64,000 nt of DNA from Opitutaceae bacterium. GTDB lineage: Bacteria; Verrucomicrobiota; Verrucomicrobiia; Opitutales; Opitutaceae. The stretch lies in the NCBI GenBank assembly GCA_015075305.1, contig JABTUS010000001.1, positions 434,001-498,000 on the forward strand. Reading direction: 5' to 3'. Below are positions 8,942 through 16,729 of the stretch, piece by piece; position 1 is the stretch's first letter, and each line of letters opens with the position of its first letter. The translations under genes and the position numbers were made by a program. The notes under the pieces were generated by a model, which ran no database searches, was not told the DNA's origin, and worked only from the letters and a program-made list of their open reading frames with translations.

Positions 8942-10342
8942 TTACGCTCCGTGTGCGGTATTCTCGATGACGGGCCGCCCCCCCCCGGCCTGACCAGCGG
9001 GAACCGCTGCCTTTGCAGGTTGGGACTTCATAAAGAGGTGCCGCAGAATGCAGAGTTGATTGAAGAGAAAGAGGCCGGTGCCAGCCGCCAGCACCGATGC
9101 GCCCGCAACGAGCCAGGACGCCTCCAATGTCCAGGTCCCGCACGCGAGCGGAACCACGGCAAGAAACTGCAGCAGAAGCCCGGCGCGCTCCGCCCAGCGC
9201 ACTCCCAGCGCGCTGGCAAGAGGAACGCGCTCGCGTCCAACCCGCGGTCCATAGGCTCGCATCCAGGTGAGAAAGGGCACGATCTTGCCCATCATGCCTG
9301 AAAAGCATGGCAGCATTCCCCCGATGACGATGATCACTGCGTAAAACATCGCGCTCATGCCACCGCTCGCGGATCCCCCGGTTGACCCCGGCCAGACCAG
9401 CGCCAGCCCCACAATGCCTGCGACAAACAGCACCGCGATTCCCAGAAAGAAGGCCTGAACCCCGGGATCCAGCGCGCGCTTCTTCCGGGTCCCCAGAACG
9501 CGTCGCAGCGCATAAGCCGAGCACGCCAGACCGCTCAGGAGCAGAACTCCCATCGCCGTCTCGACCCAGGCCGCGCGCAGGAGCAGCGCCGGCAGCAGGC
9601 CGATCAGCGCGATCTGCGTCATCCAGAATCCCCGCGTCGGCAGTTTCCAGTCATGCACATCGCCAAGCGTGAACATGGGGACAAGCTGGAAGGTCACACC
9701 CTGCAGCAGGGTGACAAAAAAACCCGCAATCCCGGCATGCGCGTGCGCACGGAGCAGGACCACCGGATCGAGCGGGATGAAATACCAGAACCGATTGGCC
9801 GCCAGCGTGAGCCCGATGAGCAGCGTGATCACGAGCCAGATTGCGGAGACCCGGAGCGATGTCGAAATGAGCCCGGGCCGGCCGGCCTGGCGCACAGTCA
9901 CCCAGATGTTGCGAACATAGACACCGGCGCCGATCGCCACGAGAAGTCCGAAATGGCCGACTTGCTCCAGATTCCAGAACCAGAAGCTTGCAACCATGCC
10001 CGGCACACCGATCGCATGCATGCCGAAATGCCACCAGCCCTTGCGTTCGCTCGACAGCGTGGTGCCCAAGGCCACGGGTGCCAGTTGATAGGCGGCTCCA
10101 CACGCGACTGTCAGGAAAAATCCGAGCAGCCAGGCATGGGTGAGCGCAACCACATGCGGATGCGTGTGCGGCAGCGCAAGCAGTCCGGGACGGAGAAGCA
10201 GGAGGATCGCCCCGGCGGCAAGCCAGGCCAGGGCAAGCCCCATGAATGCGAGCGGCAGTTTGCCCTGTGCGGCAAGCCAGCTTCCGTGCTGGGCGGGAAC
10301 TTGTGAGGGACGGGAGCTTGCTGCGGGCAAAGGCTGACTCAT
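8942..10342 (-). CDS. Polytopic membrane protein, heme-copper oxidase subunit I-like / NnrS-like
   Basis: A 466-aa integral membrane protein with about 12 hydrophobic segments. Two histidine-rich helices stand out: ALTHAWLLGFFLTV and RAHAHAGIAGFFVTL, reminiscent of heme-ligand helices in the heme-copper oxidase superfamily and in NnrS-type proteins of denitrifiers. A later segment GKIVPFLTWMRAYGP is also distinctive. The frame is open to 10591 but overlaps the DUF2249 gene; ATG 10342 starts a hydrophilic leader just before the first helix. It is third in an operon with SCO, DUF2249 and DUF59 genes behind an Fnr-type box, so it probably acts in NO or N2O metabolism or in cofactor delivery. No binuclear-centre histidine pair can be proven here. 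Confidence 0.7.
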   Translation of the reverse strand: MSQPLPAASSRPSQVPAQHGSWLAAQGKLPLAFMGLALAWLAAGAILLLLRPGLLALPHTHPHVVALTHAWLLGFFLTVACGAAYQLAPVALGTTLSSERKGWWHFGMHAIGVPGMVASFWFWNLEQVGHFGLLVAIGAGVYVRNIWVTVRQAGRPGLISTSLRVSAIWLVITLLIGLTLAANRFWYFIPLDPVVLLRAHAHAGIAGFFVTLLQGVTFQLVPMFTLGDVHDWKLPTRGFWMTQIALIGLLPALLLRAAWVETAMGVLLLSGLACSAYALRRVLGTRKKRALDPGVQAFFLGIAVLFVAGIVGLALVWPGSTGGSASGGMSAMFYAVIIVIGGMLPCFSGMMGKIVPFLTWMRAYGPRVGRERVPLASALGVRWAERAGLLLQFLAVVPLACGTWTLEASWLVAGASVLAAGTGLFLFNQLCILRHLFMKSQPAKAAVPAGQAGGGRPVIENTAHGA

Positions 10343-10391
10343 CGAATGGATCAATGCGATAGGCGGGCTCTGGATGAAGTTGGCCCGGAGA

Positions 10392-10958
10392 TTATGCGCG
10401 CTTGAGCATCGTAATCCAGCTTCCATCCGCCTGGGCGCGGCAGTCATGACTGAAGCCACGCTGACGGGCCTCTCCAAAGAGATGGCAGGGCTCGCGGTCG
10501 GTCCAGGCGCGGAGCTGGTGACCCGCCGGCAGCGATTCCAGCGCCGCAAGGATCCTGACCAACGGCTCCGGGGGCTCGAGCCCGCGGGCATCGACCTGCA
10601 GCGTCAAGCCATCGCCGGCCGCCGTGTTGCCCTTGGATGCGACCGCCGGCACGGTGCCCGGCTGGCGCGGGGGCGGCGGGGTGACGGCGGCGGTCTTGGT
10701 GATGCGCACACGAAACTCCTCCGGTCCCTCCTGCAGGTAGGTCCATGAAAATGCCCCGGCACACTGGGCCTGGAATTGATAGTAGAGCGGCACCGGATCA
10801 TGGTCGTTGAGCAGCACGAATGAGCCTCCGACCGGAAGGTCATACCAGCGCTGGAATATGCGAGCGTGCTTTTCACGCCCGGGAATGATGCGCACGTCAA
10901 AGACGTCCGCGCTTTCGGGTGAACCCGCGGTTGATTCAGGGGATGTATTCGTGTTCAT
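10392..10958 (-). CDS. Tandem DUF2249 domain protein
   Basis: A 188-aa soluble protein with two DUF2249 modules. The first spans roughly residues 15-90 (FDVRIIPGREKHARIF, NDHDPVPLYYQFQ); the second is C-terminal (LQVDARGLEPPEPLVRIL, DREPCHLFGEARQRGFSH). A proline-rich linker (PPPPRQPGT) separates them. DUF2249 proteins recur in denitrification and nitric oxide loci, but their biochemistry is not settled. ATG 10958 was preferred because it directly precedes the first domain; an in-frame ATG at 10997 is possible. It follows the SCO gene by 53 bp and precedes the membrane protein by 49 bp, in one probable operon. Confidence 0.82.
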   Translation of the reverse strand: MNTNTSPESTAGSPESADVFDVRIIPGREKHARIFQRWYDLPVGGSFVLLNDHDPVPLYYQFQAQCAGAFSWTYLQEGPEEFRVRITKTAAVTPPPPRQPGTVPAVASKGNTAAGDGLTLQVDARGLEPPEPLVRILAALESLPAGHQLRAWTDREPCHLFGEARQRGFSHDCRAQADGSWITMLKRA

Positions 10959-11011
10959 GGCGTCAAAAAATGAGCTGGCTTGTGTCTTGAAACGCATGCC
11001 TGGAATTCCGA

Positions 11012-11884
11012 TCAGCGGGCGTGACCCGGCGGCGCATTGAGCAGTGAAAAAACCTCGTCGACCTTCCAGCCGTTTCCCCGCCAGATTTCGAGAATGCGCC
11101 CGTCCGGTCCGATCAGCGCCGTGCAAAGCGTGTGGTCGAGCAGCACGCCCTTGCGTTCGGTGAAGACCGAGAATCGGCGGGCCAGCATGGCAATCTCGTC
11201 TGACGTGCCGGTCGCAAAGTTCCAGATCGCAGGGTTGGCGCCGACGCCTTTTCCATAGGCCGCGAGTTGTGCCGGACGATCGAACTCCGGATCGAGCGTG
11301 ATGCTCAGCAATCGCAGCCCGGGTGCGCCGCTGCCGACCGATTCTTCATTCTCAATCCGGGACTGGATCGCGGCGAATTTCAACGCCATGGCCGGGCAAA
11401 ACTCCGGCACCGGGCAGCGGGTGAAGATGAAGGTGGCCAGCGTGTATCGACCGCGAAGCGTTTCAAGGGTGAGGGATCGATCGCGTTCGTCACGGAGTGC
11501 GACCGGCGGCATTGCATCGCCCGCTCGAACTCGTGCGACCGCGGCCGCGGGTGCGGGTGTCGGCGGCGTCTCCCTGCCGAGCAGTTCGAAGCGATCCACC
11601 ACCCAGTTTTCACCGTCGCGCTGCAGACGGAAGCGCACGCGATCGCCCGCCTTCAATTTCGCTCCCTCTTCAGGATAGGCCAGATCAAAGGCCATGGTCA
11701 TCGGAGCCATGAAGCCGGGGATTTCATCGTGCGCTATCAACAGGCTTGTCGCGGACAGCTTTTCCCGAACAACGCCCGTCACCCGGTGGGATCCGTCAGC
11801 CGGCGCCTTCGAGCATGACACCTGCGCCGCGGCCGCCAGGCCGAGCAGAAGCATGACAGACAACCGGCTCCGCAGGACGTTCAT
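11012..11884 (-). CDS. SCO1/SenC copper protein with N-terminal CusF-like domain
   Basis: A 290-aa exported copper protein. After a lipoprotein-like signal (cysteine near residue 24, SCSKAP) comes a CusF-like metal-binding segment (IPGFMAPMTMAF, residues about 55-66), then a thioredoxin-fold SCO domain with the copper-site region FTRCPVPEFCPAM and a later conserved histidine in LDHTLC. SCO proteins load copper into CuA centres. Here the natural client would be the CuA site of NosZ or an oxidase. The gene is divergent from the nosZ remnant and heads a four-gene operon. An Fnr/Dnr box is centred 41.5 bp upstream of its ATG, with a TAGGAT -10 at 11891-11896, which predicts a leaderless transcript. 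Confidence 0.9.
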   Translation of the reverse strand: MNVLRSRLSVMLLLGLAAAAQVSCSKAPADGSHRVTGVVREKLSATSLLIAHDEIPGFMAPMTMAFDLAYPEEGAKLKAGDRVRFRLQRDGENWVVDRFELLGRETPPTPAPAAAVARVRAGDAMPPVALRDERDRSLTLETLRGRYTLATFIFTRCPVPEFCPAMALKFAAIQSRIENEESVGSGAPGLRLLSITLDPEFDRPAQLAAYGKGVGANPAIWNFATGTSDEIAMLARRFSVFTERKGVLLDHTLCTALIGPDGRILEIWRGNGWKVDEVFSLLNAPPGHAR

Positions 11885-11918
11885 CAGCCGATCCTAGCAC
11901 TGATTCGCCCATCACGCC

Positions 11919-11932
11919 TTGATGCATGTCAA
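11919..11932. promoter_or_regulatory. Fnr/Dnr-type box upstream of the SCO operon
   Basis: TTGATGCATGTCAA matches the TTGAT-N4-GTCAA form of Dnr/Fnr boxes. Its centre (11925.5) is exactly 41.5 bp from the A of the SCO start codon on the minus strand, the classical class II activator distance if transcription starts at that A. The minus-strand hexamer TAGGAT (11891-11896) lies at -12 to -7. The Crp/Fnr regulator encoded at 16730-17437 has the ExxSR recognition helix that reads TTGA half-sites. Confidence 0.75.
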
Positions 11933-11970
11933 GCTGTGCGGATTTGATCCGGCGCGGCCTCAATCGCGTT

Positions 11971-13244
11971 TGCTTGATGCATGTCAAGGCTAAAAACGGC
12001 ATGGTGTCCGGCGTGCGGGTCGACCCACAGACCGGAACCATGAGCGTCGGATGGCAGATCCTCACACCGCCGTTCGACTGGGACCTCGGTTCCACCGGCA
12101 AGGATCCCAGCGAGGGCTGGGCCTTCTGGACATCCTACAACACGGAGATGGGGCACGAAACGCTTGAAGCCACATCGACGCAGGCGGAGCGCGACTACGG
12201 CGCGGTTGTCAACTGGAAGGCCGCCGAAGCCGCAGTGGCCGCCGGCAAGGCTGACATGCTGGACGGAGTGCCGATGATTGATCCGGCAAAGGTTCCCGGA
12301 GTTCTCTATTTCCTGCCAATTCCGAAGTCACCCCACGGCATCGACACGGATCCGTCGGGCCGCTGGATCGCCGCGAGCGGCAAACTGCAGCCCATGGCTT
12401 CCGTCTTTGACTTCAACAAGATCAAGGCGGCGATTGACAACAAGGATTTCGAAACCGAATTCCGGGGCGTGCCCGTCATTCGATACGAGTCCGTGCTCGA
12501 GGGCTCCGTGCCGGTCGGCCTTGGCCCACTGCACACGCAGTTCGACGGTCGCGGAAACGCATACACATCCCTGTTCATCGAGTCCGTCGTCACCAAATGG
12601 AATCTGCCTCCGTGGAGCGCAGAGGAGAAGGCCGACCTCAACAAGGTCATCCTCGACAAGATGGACGTGCACTACAACATCGGGCACCTGGTGGTCGGCG
12701 GCAGCGACACGACCAAGCCCTTCGGAGACTACCTTGTCGCCATGAACAAGCTGTCGAAAGGGCGCCACATCTCAGTCGGCCCGGCGCAACCCGAATCGAG
12801 CCAGTTGATCGACATCACGGGTGACAAGATGGAGATGCTCTACGAAACCTTCACGGAACCCGAGCCGCATTTCGCGCAGATCATCCGCACGGATGCGGTC
12901 AAGGCGATCGAGGTCTATCCAAGGGCCGAGAACAGGCATCCGCATGCCGTCTGGGAGGCCAAGGACACCAGCGTCGTCCCCGCAAGGGAAACCAGGTCGA
13001 GGCGAAGATCATGGCGATCCGGAGCCGCTTCACTCCCGACCGCATCGACGCACGCGAGGGTGACGAGCTGATCATCCACGTCACCAATGTCGAGCAGACG
13101 ACCGACATGATCCACGGCTTCGCGATTGTTGAACACGACATGAACGTGGTGCTGGATCCCGGTGAGACAAAGACGATCCGCGTCAAGCTGAACAAGGCCG
13201 GCGTGTTCCCGTTCTATTGCACGAACTTCTGCTCCGCGCTCCAC
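11971..13244 (+). pseudogene. nosZ: Nitrous oxide reductase NosZ, decayed (5' and 3' truncated, frameshifted)
   Basis: Remnant of the copper enzyme that reduces N2O to N2 in the periplasm. The sequence resembles clade II NosZ (FDWDLGSTGK, GWAFWTSYNTE, GLGPLHTQFDGRGNAY, KMDVHYNIGHL, EPEPHFAQI). Three lesions are visible. The N-terminal third, with the signal peptide and the first CuZ histidines, is missing. An extra CC near 12977-12980 shifts the frame, so the CuA domain (HGFAIVEHDMNV, YCTNFCSALH) is read only from the second frame. The reading then leaves NosZ right after CSALH, losing the CuA methionine and the C-terminus. A functional enzyme is not expected. An assembly fault cannot be ruled out without reads. 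Confidence 0.85.
11974..11987. promoter_or_regulatory. Second copy of the Fnr/Dnr-type sequence, inside the nosZ remnant
   Basis: An identical TTGATGCATGTCAA lies 55 bp from the first, within a shared 16-bp direct repeat (CTTGATGCATGTCAAG). Here it is also readable as part of the nosZ coding frame (LMHVK). No -10-like hexamer lies at the matching distance on the plus strand, so it may be a deletion-junction relic or a chance coding copy rather than an active operator. Confidence 0.4.
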
Positions 13245-13259
13245 CCTTCGAATTATGCC

Positions 13260-13877
13260 ATGCGTGATTTTCTTCGTCGTGAAATCTTCTTTCTTCGCCG
13301 TCCGCTGAACCTGTTTTCGCGGATACTCCTGCTCGCCGCCGCGGGCCTGCTCGTGGCAGCCGCGTTTCTTCCGCTGTGGAAGATCCATCTCGTGGCGCCC
13401 CAGTACCGGGAGGGGCTGGCGCTCAACATCTACAGCTACCAGTTGATCGGTGGCAACGGCGGCCAGGACCTGCACGAGATCAACGCGCTCAACCACTACA
13501 TCGGCATGAAGACGCTGTCCGAGGTGGACTTTGCCGAGATGAAATGGATGCCCTTTGCCCTGGGCGTCTTTGTGATCCTGGCCCTGCGCGCCGCCGTCAT
13601 CGGTCGCATGGCCAGCGTCATAGACCTGGGTGTGCTCTTCCTGTACTTCACCCTGTTCTCACTCGGGAACTTCTACTACCGGCTGCACTCCTACGGGCAC
13701 TCGCTCGATCCAACGGCTCCCATGACAATCTCGCCGTTCACTCCCGTTGTCATCGGCAGCCAGAAGATCGCCAACTTCATCCAGACCAGCCTGCCCCAGA
13801 CGGGAGGCTACCTTCTCGCCGCCTTCCTGGTCCTGATCTTTGCCGCGGGCTGGAACTCGCGCCGGGAGGTGCCGTGA
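13260..13877 (+). CDS. Nos-cluster-associated four-helix membrane protein
   Basis: A 205-aa membrane protein with hydrophobic segments near residues 20-37, 100-118, 125-145 and 180-197. Conserved-looking text includes LPLWKIHLVAPQYREGL and EINALNHYIGMKTLSE. Comparable proteins sit beside nosZ and nosD in clade II nos clusters; their function is unknown to me. The ATG at 13260 is the last start before the first helix. The open frame continues upstream without a stop into the CuA part of the nosZ remnant (from 13011), so an in-frame fusion with NosZ residues is also possible. Its stop overlaps the GTG of nosD by 4 bp, indicating translational coupling. Confidence 0.7.
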   Translation: MRDFLRREIFFLRRPLNLFSRILLLAAAGLLVAAAFLPLWKIHLVAPQYREGLALNIYSYQLIGGNGGQDLHEINALNHYIGMKTLSEVDFAEMKWMPFALGVFVILALRAAVIGRMASVIDLGVLFLYFTLFSLGNFYYRLHSYGHSLDPTAPMTISPFTPVVIGSQKIANFIQTSLPQTGGYLLAAFLVLIFAAGWNSRREVP

Positions 13878-15172
13878 AAATCCTGGGGATTCTTGTGCTG
13901 GGTCTCGCCGCTTTGGCGAACGCGCAGGGATTCACCGCGGGCGAAGCCCTCCGCGCGCGCCTCGCCGCGGCGGTGCCGGGTGAGCGCATCGTCGTTCAGT
14001 CCGGTGTGTACGAGGGCCCCTTCACAATCGAAAAGCCGGTTCACCTGCTCGGAGAAGCGGGCGCGATTTTGCAGGGGGATCAGCAGACCCACATTGTGGC
14101 GGTTCGCTCGCCGGATGTCGAAATCGCGGGCTTCACCCTGCGCGGCTCAGGGAGGGCACTTGGGAGGGATGACGCGGCCATTCACATCACCGGCGCACGC
14201 GCAATCATCCGCAACAACCGCATTCTCGACAGCCTTCACGGCATCTACGTGCGGCGCGCCGACGACTGCCGCATCGAAAACAACACGATCATCGGCGACG
14301 GCGCCGTTGCGGAAAGCGTTGCCGATCCGGCGTTGTCCTCGCTGAAGCCCGGCGAGGCCGAACTGTGCGACGTCGAAAGCTCGCAGGACCGGCGCGGCAA
14401 TGGCATCCATCTCTGGAATTCCCGCGGGCACGTGATCACGGGCAATGTCATTCAGGGAACGCGAGATGGCATCTACTTCTCCTTCGCCGACTCCACACTC
14501 GTGCGCCACAACACGATCGTCCGCGTCCGTTATGGCCTGCACTACATGTACTCCGACGACAATACGTTCGAGGAAAACACCTTCTCGGACAACGCCGCCG
14601 GCTCAGCGCTCATGTACTCCATGGGCATTGTCCTTCGCAGGAACTGCTTTCATGCGAACCGCAGCCATCGCGCCTACGGCATTCTTTTCCAGTCGGTCGA
14701 CAATACGGTCGTCGAGGGAAACGACATCGATGGCGGCAACACCCTGGGATTCTACCTGGAGAATTCCAACGCGGTCGTTGTGCGCGACAATCGCATTTCA
14801 CGCAATTACGTCGGCCTTCGTGTGAGCGACAGCACGTCAGGGAGCACGTTTGTGGAGAACCGGTTCAGCGGAAACGTGCACTCCGTGGAAACCACGGGGT
14901 CCAATCATGCGAACCAGTGGTCGGTCGCAGGACGCGGAAACTATTGGGAGAGTGCGATCGTACTGGACCTGAATCGCGATGGAGTCGGGGACATCCCCCA
15001 CCGGGAGTCTGACCTCTTCGGCCCCTGGCGCCGCACATTCCCCGCAATCGGCCTCTTGTCAGCAGCGCCAGGCGAGCGGCTGCTTCGTTTCGTTCACAGC
15101 AGAATCGCGCTTCCAGGGATCCCGGGAACCACCGACCCGCATCCCTTGGTCAAGGCGAAGGCCACACCATGA
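13874..15172 (+). CDS. nosD: NosD periplasmic copper-site maturation protein
   Basis: A 432-aa exported right-handed beta-helix protein of the NosD family, needed with NosF and NosY to build the CuZ centre of N2O reductase. A signal peptide (MKILGILVLGLAALANAQG) is followed by many parallel-helix rungs (for example IIRNNRILDSLHGIYVRRAD and VIQGTRDGIYFSFADS). The GTG at 13874 is chosen because GGGAGGT lies just upstream, it overlaps the preceding stop as GTGA, and it starts the signal peptide. The frame open from 13376 is a shadow of the upstream gene. The stop overlaps the ATG of nosF, so nosD and nosF are coupled. The gene looks intact despite the broken nosZ. Confidence 0.93.
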   Translation: MKILGILVLGLAALANAQGFTAGEALRARLAAAVPGERIVVQSGVYEGPFTIEKPVHLLGEAGAILQGDQQTHIVAVRSPDVEIAGFTLRGSGRALGRDDAAIHITGARAIIRNNRILDSLHGIYVRRADDCRIENNTIIGDGAVAESVADPALSSLKPGEAELCDVESSQDRRGNGIHLWNSRGHVITGNVIQGTRDGIYFSFADSTLVRHNTIVRVRYGLHYMYSDDNTFEENTFSDNAAGSALMYSMGIVLRRNCFHANRSHRAYGILFQSVDNTVVEGNDIDGGNTLGFYLENSNAVVVRDNRISRNYVGLRVSDSTSGSTFVENRFSGNVHSVETTGSNHANQWSVAGRGNYWESAIVLDLNRDGVGDIPHRESDLFGPWRRTFPAIGLLSAAPGERLLRFVHSRIALPGIPGTTDPHPLVKAKATP

Positions 15173-15879
15173 TCCTTGCATTCGATCTGAGAAAGTCGTT
15201 CGGCTCACGCCACGTGCTCTCCGGTTTGACACTGGAGATTCAGCCTGGCGCCGTCACCCTCCTTGTCGGTGCGAATGGCGCCGGCAAAACCACGGCGATG
15301 CGCTTGATCGCCGGGCTGTCCAAACCCGACGCTGGAACCATTTCCCTGTCAGGACGAGACCTCCTGCGGCGGCGAGGCGAGGCGCTTTCGCAGATTTCCT
15401 TTCTTCCGCAGGCCCCGCGTTTCCATCCACGCCTTACGGTGAGGCAGACGACTGAATTCTACGCGTGCCTCAGGGGGCGCACGATGGAAAACGTATCAAC
15501 TGCTCTCGACGTCTGGGGTGTGAGGGAGTTCGCGGATGCACCCACCGGAAAGTTGTCTGGCGGCCTGCGGCAGCGTCTCGCCCTAGCAATCTTCGCACTC
15601 GCCGAGGCGCCGATCCTCCTGCTCGATGAGCCCGGGCTGAGTCTCGATCCCGGGTGGCGCGAGCGGCTTCAGCAGTTTCTTCACGCACAGGCGCGCCGCG
15701 GATGCACGGTCCTGGTTGCCACCCATCTGCTCGGCGAATGGGAGGGTCGCGTCGATCGCTGCCTGCTTGTGGATCAAGGACGGGTGGCCGGTGAACTTCC
15801 ACCGGATCGCCTTCGCGAAGCCTTTCCCGAACTCCGTGGCATGGAGTCACCACAAGGTCTGGCGCGAACCTGTGCCTGA
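15169..15879 (+). CDS. nosF: NosF ABC transporter ATP-binding protein
   Basis: A 236-aa ABC ATPase that drives the NosY membrane subunit in NosZ maturation. Walker A GANGAGKTT (near residue 39), signature LSGGLRQR, Walker B ILLLDEPGLSLDP and the switch histidine in VATHLL are present. Its ATG overlaps the nosD stop by 4 bp, and nosY follows after 34 bp. In a nos setting this is confidently NosF rather than a general exporter ATPase. No damage is visible. Confidence 0.92.
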   Translation: MILAFDLRKSFGSRHVLSGLTLEIQPGAVTLLVGANGAGKTTAMRLIAGLSKPDAGTISLSGRDLLRRRGEALSQISFLPQAPRFHPRLTVRQTTEFYACLRGRTMENVSTALDVWGVREFADAPTGKLSGGLRQRLALAIFALAEAPILLLDEPGLSLDPGWRERLQQFLHAQARRGCTVLVATHLLGEWEGRVDRCLLVDQGRVAGELPPDRLREAFPELRGMESPQGLARTCA

Positions 15880-15913
15880 GGCGCCGTTCGCCAAATCCCA
15901 TTTTCAACCAGTC

Positions 15914-16726
15914 ATGAATTCTGCTGTCCACATTCCCGCCTTTTCCGGTGTCGCCGGCGCGGCGCTGCGCCGTGAGTGGGTGAGCCACCGGTTGAACCGG
16001 TTCCTGCATGCGCACTTGCTGCTGGTTGTCACCGCGGGGTTGCTTCCGCTGCTCACACCGGAAACCGGCCTCGCTCGCGGTGCGGCATGGTGGCTCCTGC
16101 ACGCGGTGCTCTATGCAGTGTCGCTCTCCGCGCTGCTGCTCGGTCTCAGTTCGGCCCAGGCGGAGTCCGAGGAATTCGTGTGGCTGCTCGGCCAGCCGGC
16201 GGGCATCGGACCATGGCTGGCGGGAAAAGTGACTGGCTTGATGGCCATGGCGGGAGGCTCCGCCCTGCTCCGGGGTCTTCCGGTGACACTGCTTGGTGGC
16301 GGATCATACCCCTTGATGCTTGCGACTCTTGGCGCTGTCGGTGTGGCGGGTCTTTGCGCGATGATCGGGCTCGCGATCGGATTCTGGATACGGGACAGCG
16401 TGAGAGGCCTGATCGCCGCGATTGCGGCCTGGCTGCTGCTATTGTTCGGTGTCGATCTGATCCTGCTGGCCTCTGCGGGCGCACCATGGGTGCAGCAGCA
16501 TCCGGATCTTTGGGTGGCAGCCCTGATGCTGAACCCCCTCGACGCGTACCGCGTCACCATCCTGTTTGCCGTCGAAAACGCTGCGTTTGGCGGACTCCAG
16601 GCCGGCCGGCTGACCGCCTGGTGGATCCGGCACGCGGAACTCTGGCTGTCCGTTTCCGTCGTGGCGGGATCAGCCCTCGCATGGCTCGCAAGCTGGTGCG
16701 GCGCACGCCGCCGCGTCGACGGCTAG
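15914..16726 (+). CDS. nosY: NosY ABC transporter permease
   Basis: A 270-aa membrane protein with about six hydrophobic segments (for example HLLLVVTAGLLPLLT, LLHAVLYAVSLSALLLGL and LIAAIAAWLLLLFGVDLILL), as expected for the NosY permease of the NosDFY complex. The C-terminal LNPLDAYRV segment is typical of the family. The ATG at 15914 removes the overlap with nosF found in the longer frame from 15716. It converges with the Crp/Fnr gene, with only 3 bp between the stops. No terminator is visible in that gap. Confidence 0.88.
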   Translation: MNSAVHIPAFSGVAGAALRREWVSHRLNRFLHAHLLLVVTAGLLPLLTPETGLARGAAWWLLHAVLYAVSLSALLLGLSSAQAESEEFVWLLGQPAGIGPWLAGKVTGLMAMAGGSALLRGLPVTLLGGGSYPLMLATLGAVGVAGLCAMIGLAIGFWIRDSVRGLIAAIAAWLLLLFGVDLILLASAGAPWVQQHPDLWVAALMLNPLDAYRVTILFAVENAAFGGLQAGRLTAWWIRHAELWLSVSVVAGSALAWLASWCGARRRVDG

Positions 16727-16729
16727 AGA

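Noticed and set aside
12977-13011. Programmed frameshifting in nosZ
   Set aside because: No slippery heptamer or stimulatory structure was apparent, and the gene is also truncated at both ends, so decay or error is simpler.
13376-13873. Upstream extension of the nosD frame
   Set aside because: It overlaps the membrane protein in another frame and gives proline/arginine-rich text; the GTG at 13874 has a Shine-Dalgarno site and starts the signal peptide.
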